The notes under the pieces: generated by a model | The model's database searches: none | Seen by the model: only the letters and a program-made list of their open reading frames with translations | What the model was told of the DNA's origin: nothing | Position numbers and translations under genes: made by a program | Shown: one piece after another, positions 1 to 12,537 of the stretch | Layout of the letters: each line of letters starts with the position of its first letter | Position numbering within the stretch: position 1 is the stretch's first letter | NCBI GenBank assembly: GCA_024364735.1 | Contig: JAGFNQ010004002.1 | Coordinates: forward strand, 165,174-229,173 | Reading direction: 5' to 3' | DNA from: Boesenbergia rotunda | Lineage: Eukaryota > Streptophyta > Magnoliopsida > Zingiberales > Zingiberaceae | DNA: 64,000 nt

Positions 1-479
1 ACACCGCAAGTCAAAGGAACATCGCACTTAAGCTGCGGTAAGAACTTCACTGACCTGTCTATGTATAGACTACCATGTGAAGTTTTACAGTCAGTCACTC
101 CAATGACCTAGTTCCCTTAACTAGCATCCATGTTTATCTCCGGACATCCCAATGTCACCAGCTAATGAGAATCAGCTGATTAGAGAATAACCCATGCTAG
201 TCTCAACAGAATTGATAGTGTCCGTTTTTATCAATTCATCGACTAGGGTTATTTTCAATACTTCACAATTGCACATTTAGAGATAATCACTAGTTGTGAT
301 CCCATCACAAATTCTCTTATGTTGTGAATTGTATTGCGGGCATTCAGTAGATGAGTTTAAGATTCCAATCAAATACACAAATATGTATACTCAAATAGTG
401 AATTTTCATTTATTAAAATAAATGTTTACAATCATAAGGCGATTGCCTTAGGACACTTCTATCATATCACTAACAGTTT
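1..479 (-). mobile_element. Copia-type LTR fragment, 5' end at 479
   Basis: Read on the minus strand this segment begins TGTTAGTGATATG at 479. That start closely resembles the LTR start at 10856 (TGTTAGTGAGAGC), so I call it the beginning of a Tork/Angela-like LTR that runs off the left edge of the window. No coding sequence is seen. The boundary at 479 is inferred from the TG start only, and no target-site duplication could be tested. Confidence 0.5.
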
Positions 480-740
480 TTCCCTCACGGCATCATGACA
501 ATTGGCGTTGTGCCTCACGGCAATTGTTTTGCTCTCACGGCATCACGACAATTGGCGCCGACCACTGCCAATTCCCTCATGACAATTGGCGTCGTGCCTC
601 ACGATAATTGTTTTGCCACCAAGGCAAAACAATTGACTCACGACAATTGGCGGCGGCCACTGCCAATTGTCTCATGACAATTGTTTTGCCAAGCCTCACG
701 GCAATTGGCGGCGGCCACAGCCACCGAGAGGGAGTGAGAG
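480..740. repeat. Degenerate tandem repeats with a CAATTG core
   Basis: About ten irregular copies of a short unit containing the palindrome CAATTG occur here, mostly as GACAATTGGCG or GGCAATTGTTTTGCC, spaced roughly 15-35 bases apart and often preceded by CTCACG. Short open frames across the tract are artefacts of the repeat. It probably belongs to the U5 part of the reverse-oriented LTR to its right. Confidence 0.6.
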
Positions 741-1690
741 AGGAGGAGACGAAACCTTAGGGTTTTCTTGTGATTTCTTGGACTCATCCATCAAAGAGAA
801 AAATCCACCTGGTTTCATGCCACATGGGGTTATATATAGGGCTACGGTAGGGACCATGAGGAGGAGTTGGATCTTGGCCTGCTAATGGATCCAAACCCGG
901 TCCATTAATGAGGATTCATTCCACTAAATGATCCTCATTGAATTACCTCACCAACCCCATATTACATATGTGCTCCACTTATTATGAGTCATCCATCCCC
1001 CCATGTTTAAGATCTCGAATGCCCGTTAATTAATTAAATTACTGACAATTTAAATTAATTAACCTCTGGGTCCTTGACTAGTACCACTCAACCTTTTCAT
1101 CGTGCCGGATCAAATCCACCTGTAGAGTTTAGCACGATGAACCTTTTGAGCTCATCAAGGGGGCATCATCATCCTGACTCACTAGGACATGAATTCCGTC
1201 AATAATCATCGACACATCATATTATTAATATTATCTCCCAACTTACCGGGCTTATCGATCTAACATAATAGATCTCGCCCATTGGTAAATCAAAGAAATA
1301 ATAATTAATAATATATGCCCGATATTATTTCAGGATTAAGAGATCATACTCCATAATATAAACTGAGGTCCTATACAATTATTGGGTCAATATAAATTGG
1401 ATAACCTCGGGTTTCGGTCCTGCTCAATGTACTCATAGCACACTAGTGTAATTCTATGGTCAAGACCAACCACACCTAATTACACTATAACCATCCCGAT
1501 GGGTTGTCTAATTCCATCTCGGTTGTGAGCCTCTTATTTATACTAAGCAAGGAACTGATAACACGATCTTTCATGTGACACCACACACCATGTTATCTAC
1601 AATGTAAAGTAATTGGACTTCATGCATGTAGTAATGTAAACAAGCACCTAGTGTAGTTGTGATTCTCTTTTCAAAATGAAGATGTTCATA
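741..1690 (-). mobile_element. LTR-like sequence, reverse orientation
   Basis: This is non-coding sequence with the look of a copia LTR read on the minus strand. A TATA-like CCTATATATAA is at about 833-843, followed downstream (minus strand) by a leader with GAGAAAACCCTAAGG at about 750-765. The AT-rich part to 1690 would be U3. Neither end was fixed by a target duplication, so identity as an LTR is an inference from the style of sequence and from the copia fragments on both sides. Confidence 0.4.
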
Positions 1691-1784
1691 TAAAAGAAGC
1701 AAATCTTTTCAGTATACCCATCTTACAAGAGATTCATGTTCTTGGGAGAGTCATCGGACTTGGTCCCTGGCAAACATGAACCTG

Positions 1785-2392
1785 ACTCCTGGACCTATGA
1801 TGAGGCACTCCAAGATAAACATGCAGAATCTTGACAAAGGGCAATGAATTCTGAGATATAATCTATGGATTCTAATCATTTCTGGGAGCTAGTAGAACCA
1901 CCAAATGGTGTAAAAGTCATTGGATGCAAGTGGATCTGCAAGAGAGAGAAGATCAGACGGGAAGGATGAGACCATCAAAGCTAGGCTTGTTGCGAGAGGG
2001 TATACTCAGAAAGAGTGTATCGATTATGAGGAGACCTTTTCGTCGATAGTCATGCTTAATTCTATCCAGATTCTCTTATCTATTGCCGCTCATATGGATT
2101 ATGAGGTATGACAGATGGATGTCAAGACATCTTTCCTTAATGGAAGTCTTGAGAAACCCATCTATATGAAGCAACTAGAGGGATTCATTGCGAAGGACAA
2201 AAAGCATCTTGTGTGTAAGCTTAATCGGTCCATTTATGGATTGAAGCATGCTTCGAGATCTTGGAACATCCGCTTTGATGTGGTAATCCAGTCATATGGA
2301 TTTATTCAAAGTCCGGATGAATCTTGTGTATACAAGAGATGTGACGGAAACGTAGTGGTATTCCTTATACTATACGTAGATGATATTGTTAG
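1785..2392 (+). pseudogene. Ty1-copia reverse transcriptase relic
   Basis: The translated sequence covers the 5' half of a copia reverse transcriptase. Visible landmarks are a WELVEPP-like start, ARLVARGYTQKE, DYEETFS, QMDVKTSFLNGS, YGLKHASRSWN and the catalytic LYVDDIV. The frame is broken by stops near 1833, 1857 and 2109 and by a frame change near 1950. Homology stops just after the YVDD box at about 2392, so the rest of RT and all of RNase H are missing. It is closest in style to Tork/Angela-type elements, and it lies on the opposite strand to the LTR pieces on its left, so it is not simply their internal region. Confidence 0.8.
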
Positions 2393-4573
2393 GATGATAT
2401 TGTCCGAATGAATCTTGGGCAGCGCTGGTAGGAAGGGTGAAAGAGGCTTCGGTTGAGAAAGAAGAAGGTCTCTCTTCTTCTTCTTCTTCTCTTCCTCTCT
2501 TCTCCCTCTCTTGGGTGAGCACAACAAGGAAGAAGGTGGAGTGGTCGGCGGTGAGGAGTCTCTCTCCTTTGGCGCTGGTAGTAAGAAGGAAGTAGGTGGA
2601 GTTGGGGCGGCGAGTTTGGTTTTGGAAGAAGAAGAGCTCTCTTCTCTCTTCTTCTTCTACTCCTTCATCTTCTTCTCGGTTAGCTTGTGGTCGGCGCACC
2701 TTGGAGCTCTTAGAGTGGCTGGCGGTGTTGGTGAAGAAGGTGGTATTGGAAGACCTTCGTGACTATGGTTCTTGGTGGATCGTCCCTCACACGACGTCCA
2801 AGAAGGGGAGGGTCATAAAGTAGAAGATCGCAAGGTAAAAGCGAAGGTATAACTTCTCCCATGGCTCTTTGATCATATTATTTCATGTGTGGTTTAATTA
2901 ATTATCTTGATGTTAATTATTTGTTAATTAATTATGATAATTAATTATCTTGGACCCCGATAATAAACACAAAAATCGGCGATCCGCTCGTCATATATTC
3001 CGTGACTAATTGGTTAGGCGAGTTACAAGGCTTGAACAACAAGTTTGGTTAAGTAGTAACTCGAATCAATTAGTATGACGATGAGATGGTCGTTTGGGAA
3101 ATAGACCTCCATTCGGATTGAAAATTTTAATCCGCGAACATGGAGAGGTTTCCCATGCTTGACCCGGCATCCCCTTTGGTGAAAACCAACATCGAGGACA
3201 GAAGGTTAACACAACCTACCAGATATGAACCTCAGACAAGGGGGAACCAGCAGAATATCTGATCACTGCTTGAACCGCTTACACGTTAGAGGTAACAAGT
3301 GTTTTCCTTCATTTCTACGGGAAATACATTGACAATAACATCTCAAGAGAATACAAAGAATAGGGGATGCAATTAGTGGATCCAGTAGAGGAGATCACTC
3401 CTTTGCCCAGGCTCTCCCCTATCACTTCAGCATCCCCGCATGGTCACTTAGCTTGGAACCGTCTCTCAGTGGCGGGCGAGCGGGGAGCCATGTTTATTAT
3501 GGTCAAGATCCTTGAATTTTCGGCCGCAGTTGGGACTTCTGGGTCCTCCCTTCTCATGACCATTCACGGACAAAAGAGGAACAGGAACAACTTGGGGTAC
3601 ACATGAATGAAATAGTTCCATTCAGAGACCCTGATTGTCTCTTATAGTCAACTCACATTTTAGAATAAAGATGAATTGCAAAATATAAAGGGAAGAGATG
3701 GGGGAGCAGCAGCTACAACTCCTCCTCGGATGGCAAACTACTTCAGACCCGACTAAGGGTCGATGCCCAAAACTCGGGGAAGCGAGCGATCCGGCGGGGG
3801 AGAGCACCCAGAGAAGGACAGAAGATGAACCACCAATAGATGCTCCCGGGTGAAACAAATGATATCATCTCTGGTATGCTACCCGACGAAGCATGTGATG
3901 TCTTTTTTAGACTATCCGGTGAAACATGTGGTTCTATCTCCACCATACTCTCCCGGGAAAGGTGCGATATCATCTCTGCTATGCTCCCCAGTGAGGCAGA
4001 AAACCCCCATTAGAAGGGGGGATGACGAAGGTTGTACCGGAAGGTTGTATGCTTCATAGGGGATTCTGGGAGCACCTGACTTAGCCTGGGCAGATGGGGT
4101 TTCGTACCCCTTTAGGTGGTGAACCTCTTCCCTCGCTGGGTTCCCCTCTAGGCTGCAACCTCTTTTCCCTTCCTGGTCCATGAGAATGGGAAGGAAAGAT
4201 AGAGGAGAACGAACACGTTGACCTTCCGCCATTATAGAGATGGCTGCCCATCCGCATTTAATGAGGGCATGATGCAGGAGTAGTAATGGACGCCAATCCT
4301 GAAGCGTCGCGTCTTTTCAGTCACCATCGATTGGCATGCCCCTGCGGCATCTGGGAATTCACAAACCTTTATGGGTCAATTTAATGGATCGCCTGGGGCT
4401 CGAAGACAACGGTTCAGGGGCCGCAAACACTCAATAGAGAAAGGAGCCAACATGGGTCCCGTAGATGAATAGCTGCGGGCCTGGCAGTTGGGCTTTCGGG
4501 GCTACCTTGGGGAGATTCACACCTAAAATCAAATCCGAAAACCCCAGAAGACACCTGGCGTCATAGGGGGTTC
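2393..4573. other. No host gene; retrotransposon-like debris
   Basis: I see no supportable gene. 2460-2700 is rich in CTTCTT and GAAGAAGG tracts, which create opposing spurious frames. 2820-3370 looks like LTR or leader sequence (ends of TTAATTAATTA, then a stretch with short direct repeats). 3370-4570 is GC-richer and resembles gypsy LTR or internal debris, without a recognisable domain. Confidence 0.4.
3840..4000. repeat. Degenerate minisatellite, unit near 60 bp
   Basis: Three diverged units carry the shared elements CCCGGGTGAAAC or CCGGTGAAACATG, GATATCATCTCTG and ATGCTCCCC (ATGCTACCC in the first). It sits in retrotransposon-like sequence. No coding role is apparent. Confidence 0.45.
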
Positions 4574-5521
4574 TGAAGGATCGATGTAGGCGTGCAGAGG
4601 GGGGGGGGTGAATGCACTTTCTTTGATCGTTTTGATCTCTACAAAGATGTTAGCGTAGCGGAAATAATATGCAAAAGAGATAACAATGCTAACAAAGTTC
4701 TTTTACTTGGTATCCACCTAGATAGGTGACTAATCCAAGGATCCACGCTACGAGCACCACTTTTCACTATCGAAAAGTCTCCTTGAGGTGGAGAAACCTT
4801 TACAGCAAAAGCTTCCTCTTTACAGATGCAGAAATATGATGGAGGAAGCAAAGATCACTTTACAATTGGGCAGCACTTCGTTACTGTACGGAACCGTGAA
4901 TACACGTGTAACGAGGAGCTCCTTTTATAGTGAAAAGGACAGATTCACAGTCTGTCCAATCTCGCACCAGTCGACTGCCCTGATGGCAGTCGACTGGCCC
5001 AGTAATAAATGCTGGCCAACGGCTAGCAAACAGCTAGCCAATGGCTAGTTTCGGGGTATACCAGTCGACTGCCCCAAGGCCAGTCGACTGGTCCGAAGCT
5101 GGGAACTTTCTATGGGGTTTGGCAGTCGACTGCCTCTGGGCCAGTCGACTGCCCTACCTCCCAGCTCAGCTCCAGCCACTCCGAACCTTCTCCTTCGCGT
5201 GTGCCTTCAGGTTTGCTCCCTTGGCTCGCCCCTTGAAGTCCTCTTCCTCTAGCTATCGTCCCTCGGATGCGCACGCAAGCCTTCCCTTGGTTTGCCTCCA
5301 TGCCACCCTTCACGTGTGCCCTTTGAAGTCCACTTCCCGGCTTGCCCTTGGAGCTCTCCTCCCTCGGCTCTCGTCCCTCAGATAGGTCCACCAAGTGTGA
5401 TTTTCCAAGTCCTGCAATCTCAATCATGCAAATCAAATACAACATAACACTCTAACTTTAAACCTATTCGCTCACACATTAAAATCATGATCTTCCAATC
5501 ATTTAAGGGTTGATTGCCTCA
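4574..5521 (-). mobile_element. 3' LTR of a SIRE-like copia element
   Basis: On the minus strand the segment starts TGAGGCAATC at 5521, directly after a polypurine tract, and ends near 4574 with ...GATCCTTCA. It lies downstream of the minus-strand pol relic at 6496-8907 and is taken as its 3' LTR. Inside are a run of G (4601-4610) next to GGTGAATGC, typical of SIRE-like LTRs, and six copies of the palindrome CAGTCGACTG. The left boundary could be 4585 instead of 4574. Confidence 0.6.
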
Positions 5522-5526
5522 ATAAT

Positions 5527-5540
5527 CTCCCCCTTTTTGA
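5527..5540 (-). other. Polypurine tract of the SIRE-like element
   Basis: The minus strand reads TCAAAAAGGGGGAG and then the LTR start. It is the expected primer site for plus-strand DNA synthesis in an LTR retrotransposon and fixes the strand and the LTR edge. Confidence 0.7.
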
Positions 5541-6495
5541 TGTGTGGCAATATGTTTAAGTTAGAGATAAATAACAGCAACAATAGCAATAGCAAAACAT
5601 AGCAATTGAAAAATCATGAGACATCGTAATCCTAAGAGGTAACCTCCCCCTTAATCTATGTCTTCCCCCCATTTTCAATTCTAGTCTAACTCCAAGTTAA
5701 GTTACCACTTAACAACAACAATATGTTAAGAATGTAAGACATATCCGAACCTAAGAGGTACCTCCCCCTTAATCCATGTCTTCTCTCCAAATTTTAACCT
5801 TTCAAGGTCTTAGTCAAAATACCTAAAATCATCCATTTTAAGTCAAAATTCTAACTTAAACCACCTATTCTCCCCCTTTGGCACCATCAATTTGATTGCC
5901 TTAAGCAACCAAACCCTATGGCATCAAATGCGAGAATTATTGATTTCTGAAATTTTTACAGTTGCTGAAAAATAGGCGTGCCAGTCGACTGCCCATAGGG
6001 CAGCCGACTGCCCATAGGGCAGCCGACTGATACGCTATTAGTCTGATTTGTCAGGGTTTCTGTCGAATTTCAGAAACTCCCAGAAAATTCCAAAAATTGT
6101 AAAATTTTGCATACATGTTTGAAATGTTATACTCTATCAGGGAAAAATATTAAACCATATAAAATTTCAAACATGCATGACTTTTGATAAAAATCCAAAA
6201 GTTTTGAAAACCACTACATTTTGTATAAAACTTTGAAACCAATTTTGCAAATATATGACTTTTAAAAGCATGGCTCAGTATGTAGAACATAAAATGGTTT
6301 TCAAGGTTTTAAAATGTCCAACTATGATCTTTAGCAAGGTGTCCATTGATTAAATACTTGCCTCCCCCATAGTTGGTCTAGTTTTGATATTTTGATACTT
6401 TTAATAGCTCAACAATGTGCCACAAGCACAAGTGACCCAAGAGTATCACCCTAATGGATCAAACACCCTTTTTCAAAGCTAATGTTTCCAAGTTC

Positions 6496-8907
6496 ATTCT
6501 ATACTTCCACAAAATACATTCCAAGGCCTCTTCTTAAGGATGTAAACTCCGACTCGGGAAGAGGCTTGGTAAAGATGTCGGCTAGGTTCGACTTTGATTC
6601 AATATAGTGTAGTTCTATGTCTCCCCTTGCCACATGGTCTCTAATGAAGTGATGTTTCACTTCAATGTGTTTTGTCCTAGAATGGTGAACCAGATTTTTA
6701 GTTAAGTTGATTGTGCTTACATTATCACACAAGACTTTGACCTTGGTGTAATGTAGCTCATAGTCCTCTAAGGTGTGCATGATCCAAAGGAGTTGGGAAA
6801 CACATCCACCCATTGCCACATATTCTGCCTCCGTTGTTGATAGGGCAACGCATGGTTGTTTCCTACTACTCCAACTAACTAAAGAAGACCCAAGGAATTG
6901 ACACCCTCCACTTGTACTCTTCCTATCTAACTTACACCCCGCATAGTCCGAGTCGGTGTATCCAATTAGATCAACACTAGGGGTTCTAGGATACCAAAGT
7001 CCGACATTTAGGGTACCTTTCACATACCTTAGGATCCTCTTGACTACTACCAAATGTGACTCTTTGGCACAAGATTGGTACCTTGCACACATACCTACCG
7101 CAAAAAGTATGTCGGGTCTACTAGCGGTTAGGTATAGGAGGCTACCAATCATGCTCCTATATTGTTTAGAGTCTACCATTTTCCCTTCAATGTCACTATC
7201 CATCTTCACATTAGTTCCTATGGGTGTAGATGCTTCCTTAGCATTTTCTAAACCAAATTTCTTTAACATCTCCTTAGCATATTTGGTTTGAAATACATGT
7301 GTACCTTCATTAGTTTGCTTAACTTGAAGGCCTAAGAAAAAGGTTAACTCTCCTACAAGACTCATCTCAAATTCATCTTCCATACACTTGATGAATTCTT
7401 GTAGGAAGTCATTATTTGTTGACCCAAATATGATATCGTCTACATAGACTTGGGCAACAAATATGTCCTTATCCTTAGATTTTAGGAACAATGTAGGATC
7501 AATTGTTCCTCTTCTAAACCCCTTAGACACCAAAAATGAAGAAAGCCTCTCATACCAAGCCCGGGGAGCTTGTTTCAATCCATACAAGGCTTTCCTCAAT
7601 TTGAATACGTGTCTTGGATAGTTGGGGTCCTCAAACCCGGGGGGTTGTTCTACATAAACCTCTTCCTTAATGATCCCATTTAAGAATGCCGACTTCACAT
7701 CCATTTGGTGAAATGTGAAACCCATGTGAGCGGCATAGGCTAGTAGAATTCTAATTTATTCTAACCTAGCTACGGGGGCATAGGTCTCATCATAATCTAA
7801 TCCCTCAACTTGGTTAAACCCCCTAGCTACCAATCTAGCCTTGTTCCTAGTGATTTTACCTTGGTAATCTAATTTGTTTCTAAAGACCCATCTAGTGGTT
7901 ACAATGGTACAATCAGTGGGCATAGGAACTAACTCCCAAACTTCACTCATTTCAAATTGGTTTAACTCTTCTTGCATGGCCAAAACCCAATCAACATCTC
8001 CCAATGCTTCATCAATGGTCTTGGGTTCTAATTGGGAGATTAAAGCTATTTGACTAGTTTGATTCCTAAAGTAGGACCTAGTCCTTACTTCTTGAGTGAC
8101 ATCACCCACAATTTGGTCAATAGGATGATCATGGTGATGTCTCAAGGGTCTAGAGGTTGTAGGTTCATTTACTCCTTCTTCCTCATCCTCTAGGGTACTT
8201 CTTACTCCTCCTTGATCATTGCCCTCCAAATGTAGGTCTTGGATTCTTTAGGCAAGGGGTTGGACTTCTTCTATATCCTTATCAATAGAAGCCTTTCTAG
8301 GGTAAGTACTAGTGGTTTCATCAAATTTGACATTGGAGGACTCCTCAATCACTTTTGTCCTCTTGTTGTACACTCTATAACCCCTACTAGTCAATGAATA
8401 CCCTACTAAGATTCCTTCATCGACTTTTGACTCGAATTTTCTTAGGTCGTCTTTGCTGTTTAAGATGTAAACTTTACATCCAAAGACCCTAAAATAGTGA
8501 ACTTGGGGTACCCTTCCATTCCAAAGTTCAAAGGGTGTTTTTCCTAAAAACCTATGTACCAACACCCGGTTTTGGATATAGTAAGCGGTGTTAATCGCTT
8601 TGGCCCAAAGGTAGCTAGGAAGAGAGTATGCATTAAGCATAGTCCTAGCAGCTTCTTGTAGGGCTCAGTTTTTCCTCTCAACTACCCCATTTTGTTGAGG
8701 ACTCCTTGGGCATGAAAACTCATGCTTGTACCCATTTTCAACACAAAATTGTGTGAAACTAACATTTTGGAACTCCCCACCATGGTCACTCCTAATTCGG
8801 TTTATTTTGATGTTCTTTTCGTTTTCTACCCTTTTACTAAATCCTATAAAGATATCTAGGATATCATCCTTATGTCTCAAGAAATAGACCCAAGTAAACC
8901 TAGAAAA
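6496..8907 (-). pseudogene. SIRE-like copia pol (integrase, RT, RNase H), decayed
   Basis: A single minus-strand reading frame encodes the end of integrase (SRFTWVYFLRHKDD, then SPQQNGVVERKN), the integrase C-terminal part (GYSLTSRGYRVYN), reverse transcriptase (QMDVKSAFLNG, YGLKQAPRAW, VYVDDIIFGSTN) and RNase H (YTDSDYAG, STTEAEYVA, SKSNLADIFTKPLP). The style of the YVDD region points to the SIRE/Maximus lineage. The frame is interrupted only by three stop codons, at about 8665, 8248 and 7756, with no frameshift between them. Integrase is cut at 8907 by the insertion of another element, and gag and protease are absent. The 5540-6495 stretch downstream is a non-coding spacer with one more CAGTCGACTG motif and two CAGCCGACTG variants. 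Confidence 0.9.
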
Positions 8908-10856
8908 TGCTGGGTTTTTCGGGCCGCGAAAACCGCCTTTTCGCGTCGCGGAAACCCCGAGAACCCAAAGCCATGGATCTCGTGTGAAGAAAAATTCCGA
9001 AACAAAAATCACGTATTCATTTCATGCTCAAAACTCGATCTACTCCTAGATCTAAAGAGGGATAAACCATTTTTACCTTTGGTGCGTGCCACGCTTAATC
9101 CCACTCGCTCCTTTTGGATGTCGGATCTCTAGGACATCAAGTGCCGTCCCTCTAGAAGTATCCACGCGAACAAAGTGGATGGAGGAAACCCTTTAGGTGT
9201 GCTAGCACCTTTCAAGGGTTCGGCCAAGAGGAGAAGAAGAAGAAGAACACCAACACTTGGAGGAGGAAGAAGAGAAGACACACCATGAGAAAAATGGAAC
9301 CAACATTTTGGTTTTGTTCTCTCATTGTCGCCGGCCACATAATGGCCATTAATGGCCATTAAGTGGCCGGCCATAATGGCCATTAAAGGCCATTAAGTGG
9401 CCTGCCATAACCCCCTTTCAATTTGAATTCAAATTCAAATGGGGGGGGGGGTTACAACCTTTGGAGATGATGTGGAGCATCATCATTGGTCAAATACCAA
9501 GCCAAGTCTTCACTTGGTCAAGTCAAGGTGAGGTGGCCTTTTGGTCAAGTCAAACTTACCTTTTATGGATTTTCCATATTTAGTCAAGTTAAACTTGACT
9601 CCATTTCTTCTCCCATGTCAAGTCTAACTTGAAATGGAACCAAGTCAAGTCAAACTTGATTTGGATTTGGGTCAAGTCAAACTTGCCTTTTATGGACTTT
9701 CCATATTTAGTCAAGTCAAACTTGACTCCATTTCTTCTCCCATGTCAAGTCTAACTTGAAGTGGAACCAAGTCAAGTCAAACTTGATTTGGATTTGGGTC
9801 AAGTCAAACTTGCCTTTTATGGACTTTCCATATTTAGCCAAGTCAAACTTGACTTTATTTTTTCTCCATCTATTTGTTCTTTGCGTGTGACCCTATAGGT
9901 TCTTGTAACGTTGGCAATGCTTCTATCCTCTTAGAAACATAAGCAATGAGCGGTATCTAGCAACACATCATTGCTACCCAAGTTACAAGAATGTTGAGAT
10001 CCAACATCACCAATGTGACTACTAATTATGACTTTCATAATATGTGACAATGTCCTTCTATCGTCGATATCTAGATTGATCTTCTATGAAGCATAGACCG
10101 TGTCATCCTCCAATCAATCTCTATGTCTTGAACTCCAAGTAGACTTACTATAATCAAATAAGCTCAATATCTCATATTGCCTTATTTGGGCATGGCCATG
10201 CACTTAGTGATCTCACTCTATCAAGACTATGATATCTCTCCCGTCATATAGGAGGGATAGATCCCATCTACATCACTCACATCCCTCCGCATGATTTGTT
10301 ACATACCCAGTAATCGCCTTTATAGTCCACCCAGTTACGGGTGACGTTTGACGAAACCAAAGTACATAACTCCTTATGTAGGGAACTATGGTGACTTCAG
10401 GTCTAAGGACTAATAGTCATACTAATAGTCACATGAGAAAGTATATGACACTCATATAACGATCCATGATACTTTCTCATGGTGGGTCATTCAGTATACA
10501 TTTTCCAATACATACTCATGTGTCAACTTGATATCTCATATCCATGACTTGTGAGATCAAGTCATCGTGTTGACCTACATGCTAGTCTCTATGCATTAAC
10601 ATTGTCCCTGAATGTTAATACTTGACTAGGAATAATTAAGAGTAGTGTTCTCTATATCATCTCACTATCGATTCAACCAATCGATTGATATAGATATGAA
10701 CCTACTACCAAGGACGTTATTACACTTAGTTATTTGACACCAATACAAGTAAGTATAATAACCATAATCAAATGCCTTTATATATATATATGAAATATGA
10801 TACAATGAGTCCATACAACAACCATCACATGATTGGCTCTAGGGCTCTCACTAACA
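8908..10856 (-). mobile_element. 3' LTR of a Tork/Angela-like copia element
   Basis: The minus strand begins TGTTAGTGAGAGCC at 10856, directly after a polypurine tract (CTAGTGGGAGAT). The LTR is about 1.95 kb and ends near 8908, exactly where the integrase frame of the SIRE-like element is broken (AAAATGC on the plus strand). It contains a 127-bp tandem repeat and a G/C homopolymer near 9440. No complete 5-bp target duplication can be confirmed because the other end of the element is not present. Confidence 0.7.
9543..9870. repeat. 127-bp tandem repeat inside an LTR
   Basis: Two full units and part of a third begin with GGTCAAGTCAAACTT at 9543, 9670 and 9797. Within each unit the motif TCAAGTC(A/T)AACTTG recurs four or more times in both orientations, so each unit is itself made of smaller repeats. 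Confidence 0.85.
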
Positions 10857-12537
10857 ATCTCCCACTAGAACTAGTGTCAATCACTGTAGTATCTAATACC
10901 CAATGACCTAGTGTGACCATCATGCTTGGTCTGTGCCAAAGCCTTGGTCAAGGGATCTGCAATGTTAGCCTCTGTGGGTACTCTGCATATCTTCACATCT
11001 CCTCGATCGATGATCTCTCGAATGAGATGGAAACGCCGTAGTATGTGTTTGGTCCGCTGGTGTGAACGAGGTTCCTTAGCCTGCGCAATAGCTCCATTGT
11101 TGTCACAATAGAGCTGTACTGGGTCGGCTATGCTAGGAACCACTCCAAGCTCAGTAATGAACTTGCGGATCCAAACTGCCTCCTTTGCTGCCTCAGATGC
11201 AGCAATGTACTCAGCTTCTGTTATAGAATCAGCAACTGTATCCTGCTTTGAACTCTTTCAGCTGACAGCGCCACCATTTAAGCAAAACACGAACCCTGAC
11301 TGCGATCTGTAGTCATCCTGGTCAGTTTGGAAGCTTGCATCACTGTAACCTTTTACAATTAGCTCCTCTTCGCCTCCAAATATCAAGAAATATTCTTTAG
11401 TCCTTCTCAAGTACTTAAGAATATTCTTGACTGCTATCCAGTGACGTTCACCTGGATCTGACTGGTATCTGCTCGTCATGCTCAAAGCATACGAGACATC
11501 AGGACGAGTACATAACATGGCGTACATGATAGATCCTATGGCTGAGACATAAGGGATCTTGCTCATGCGGTCTCTCTCCTCTCTAGAAGAGGGACCTTGA
11601 GTCTTCGAAAGACTCACGCCATGTGACACTGGCAGATTTCCCTTCTTGGAATTCTGCATGGCAAACCGTTGCAAAACGGTATCAATGTATGTACTCTGAC
11701 TTAGGCCAAGCAATCTCTTAGATCTATCTATATAGATCTTTATGCCTAGAATATAGGCTTCTTCACCTAAGTCTTTCATTGAGAAGGAATTCCCCAACCA
11801 AGTCTTCACAGACTGTAGTGAAGGAATGTCATTCCCAATGAGTAGTATGTCATCTACATACAAAACAAGGAAGACAACTGTGCTCCCACTAACCCTTTTG
11901 TAGACACAAGGTTCATCTTCATTCTTGATGAAACCAAATTGTTTGATTGCATCATCGAATCGAAGATTCCAGCTTCGAGAAGCTTGCTTTAGTCCATAAA
12001 GGGGCTTATGCAGCTTGCATACTCTACCAGTATGCTTTGGATCTACAAAACCCTCAGGTTGTGTCATGTACACTTCCTCGAGGAGGTTTCCATTCAGAAA
12101 CGCAGTTTTGACGTCCATCTGCCAGATCTCATAATCGTGGTATGCTGCAATAGCAAGCAAGATCCTAATGGACTTGAACATCGCGACTGGAGAAAAAGTT
12201 TCATCATAGTCAATACCATGAATTTGCTTGAAACCTTTAGCTACTAGTCTACCCTTATAGGTATGTACAAGTCCATCCATGTCAGTCTTTCTCTTAAAGA
12301 CCCACTTACACCCAATGGGTTTGACCCCTTCAGGTGGATCAACCAAAGTCCATACTTGGTTGGTGTACATGGAATCCATCTCGGATCTTATGGCCTCTAG
12401 CCATTTCTCAGAATCTGGGCTCATCACAGCTTCCTGATAGGAGGTAGGCTCGTTCTCAACGAGCATAATGTCATCATGGTCAGACAAGAGAAATGAGTAT
12501 CTCTCAGGCTGACGACGTACCCTATCAGACCTGCGAN
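10857..12537 (-). pseudogene. Tork/Angela-like copia RT and RNase H, partial
   Basis: The minus-strand frame runs from upstream of the RT (RPERYSFLLSDHDD near 12530) through GCKWVFKRKTD, QMDVKTAFLNG, YGLKQASRSWN, LYVDDILLIGND, GIRLSQ-like GLSQSTYID and RNase H (GYSDASFQTD, SITEAEYIA, TEANIADPLTKAL). One stop codon (TGA, about 11258-11260) falls where this family has a tryptophan, in the RNase H region; otherwise RT and RNase H are in one frame. The polypurine tract at 10857-10868 and the LTR at 8908-10856 follow. The 5' part (gag, protease, integrase, 5' LTR) is missing because the sequence changes at the N at 12538. Confidence 0.9.

Noticed and set aside
2306..2823. Overlapping Glu/Ser-rich frames on both strands
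   Set aside because: They come from CTTCTT/GAAGAA tracts; no domain, and opposite strands are equally open.
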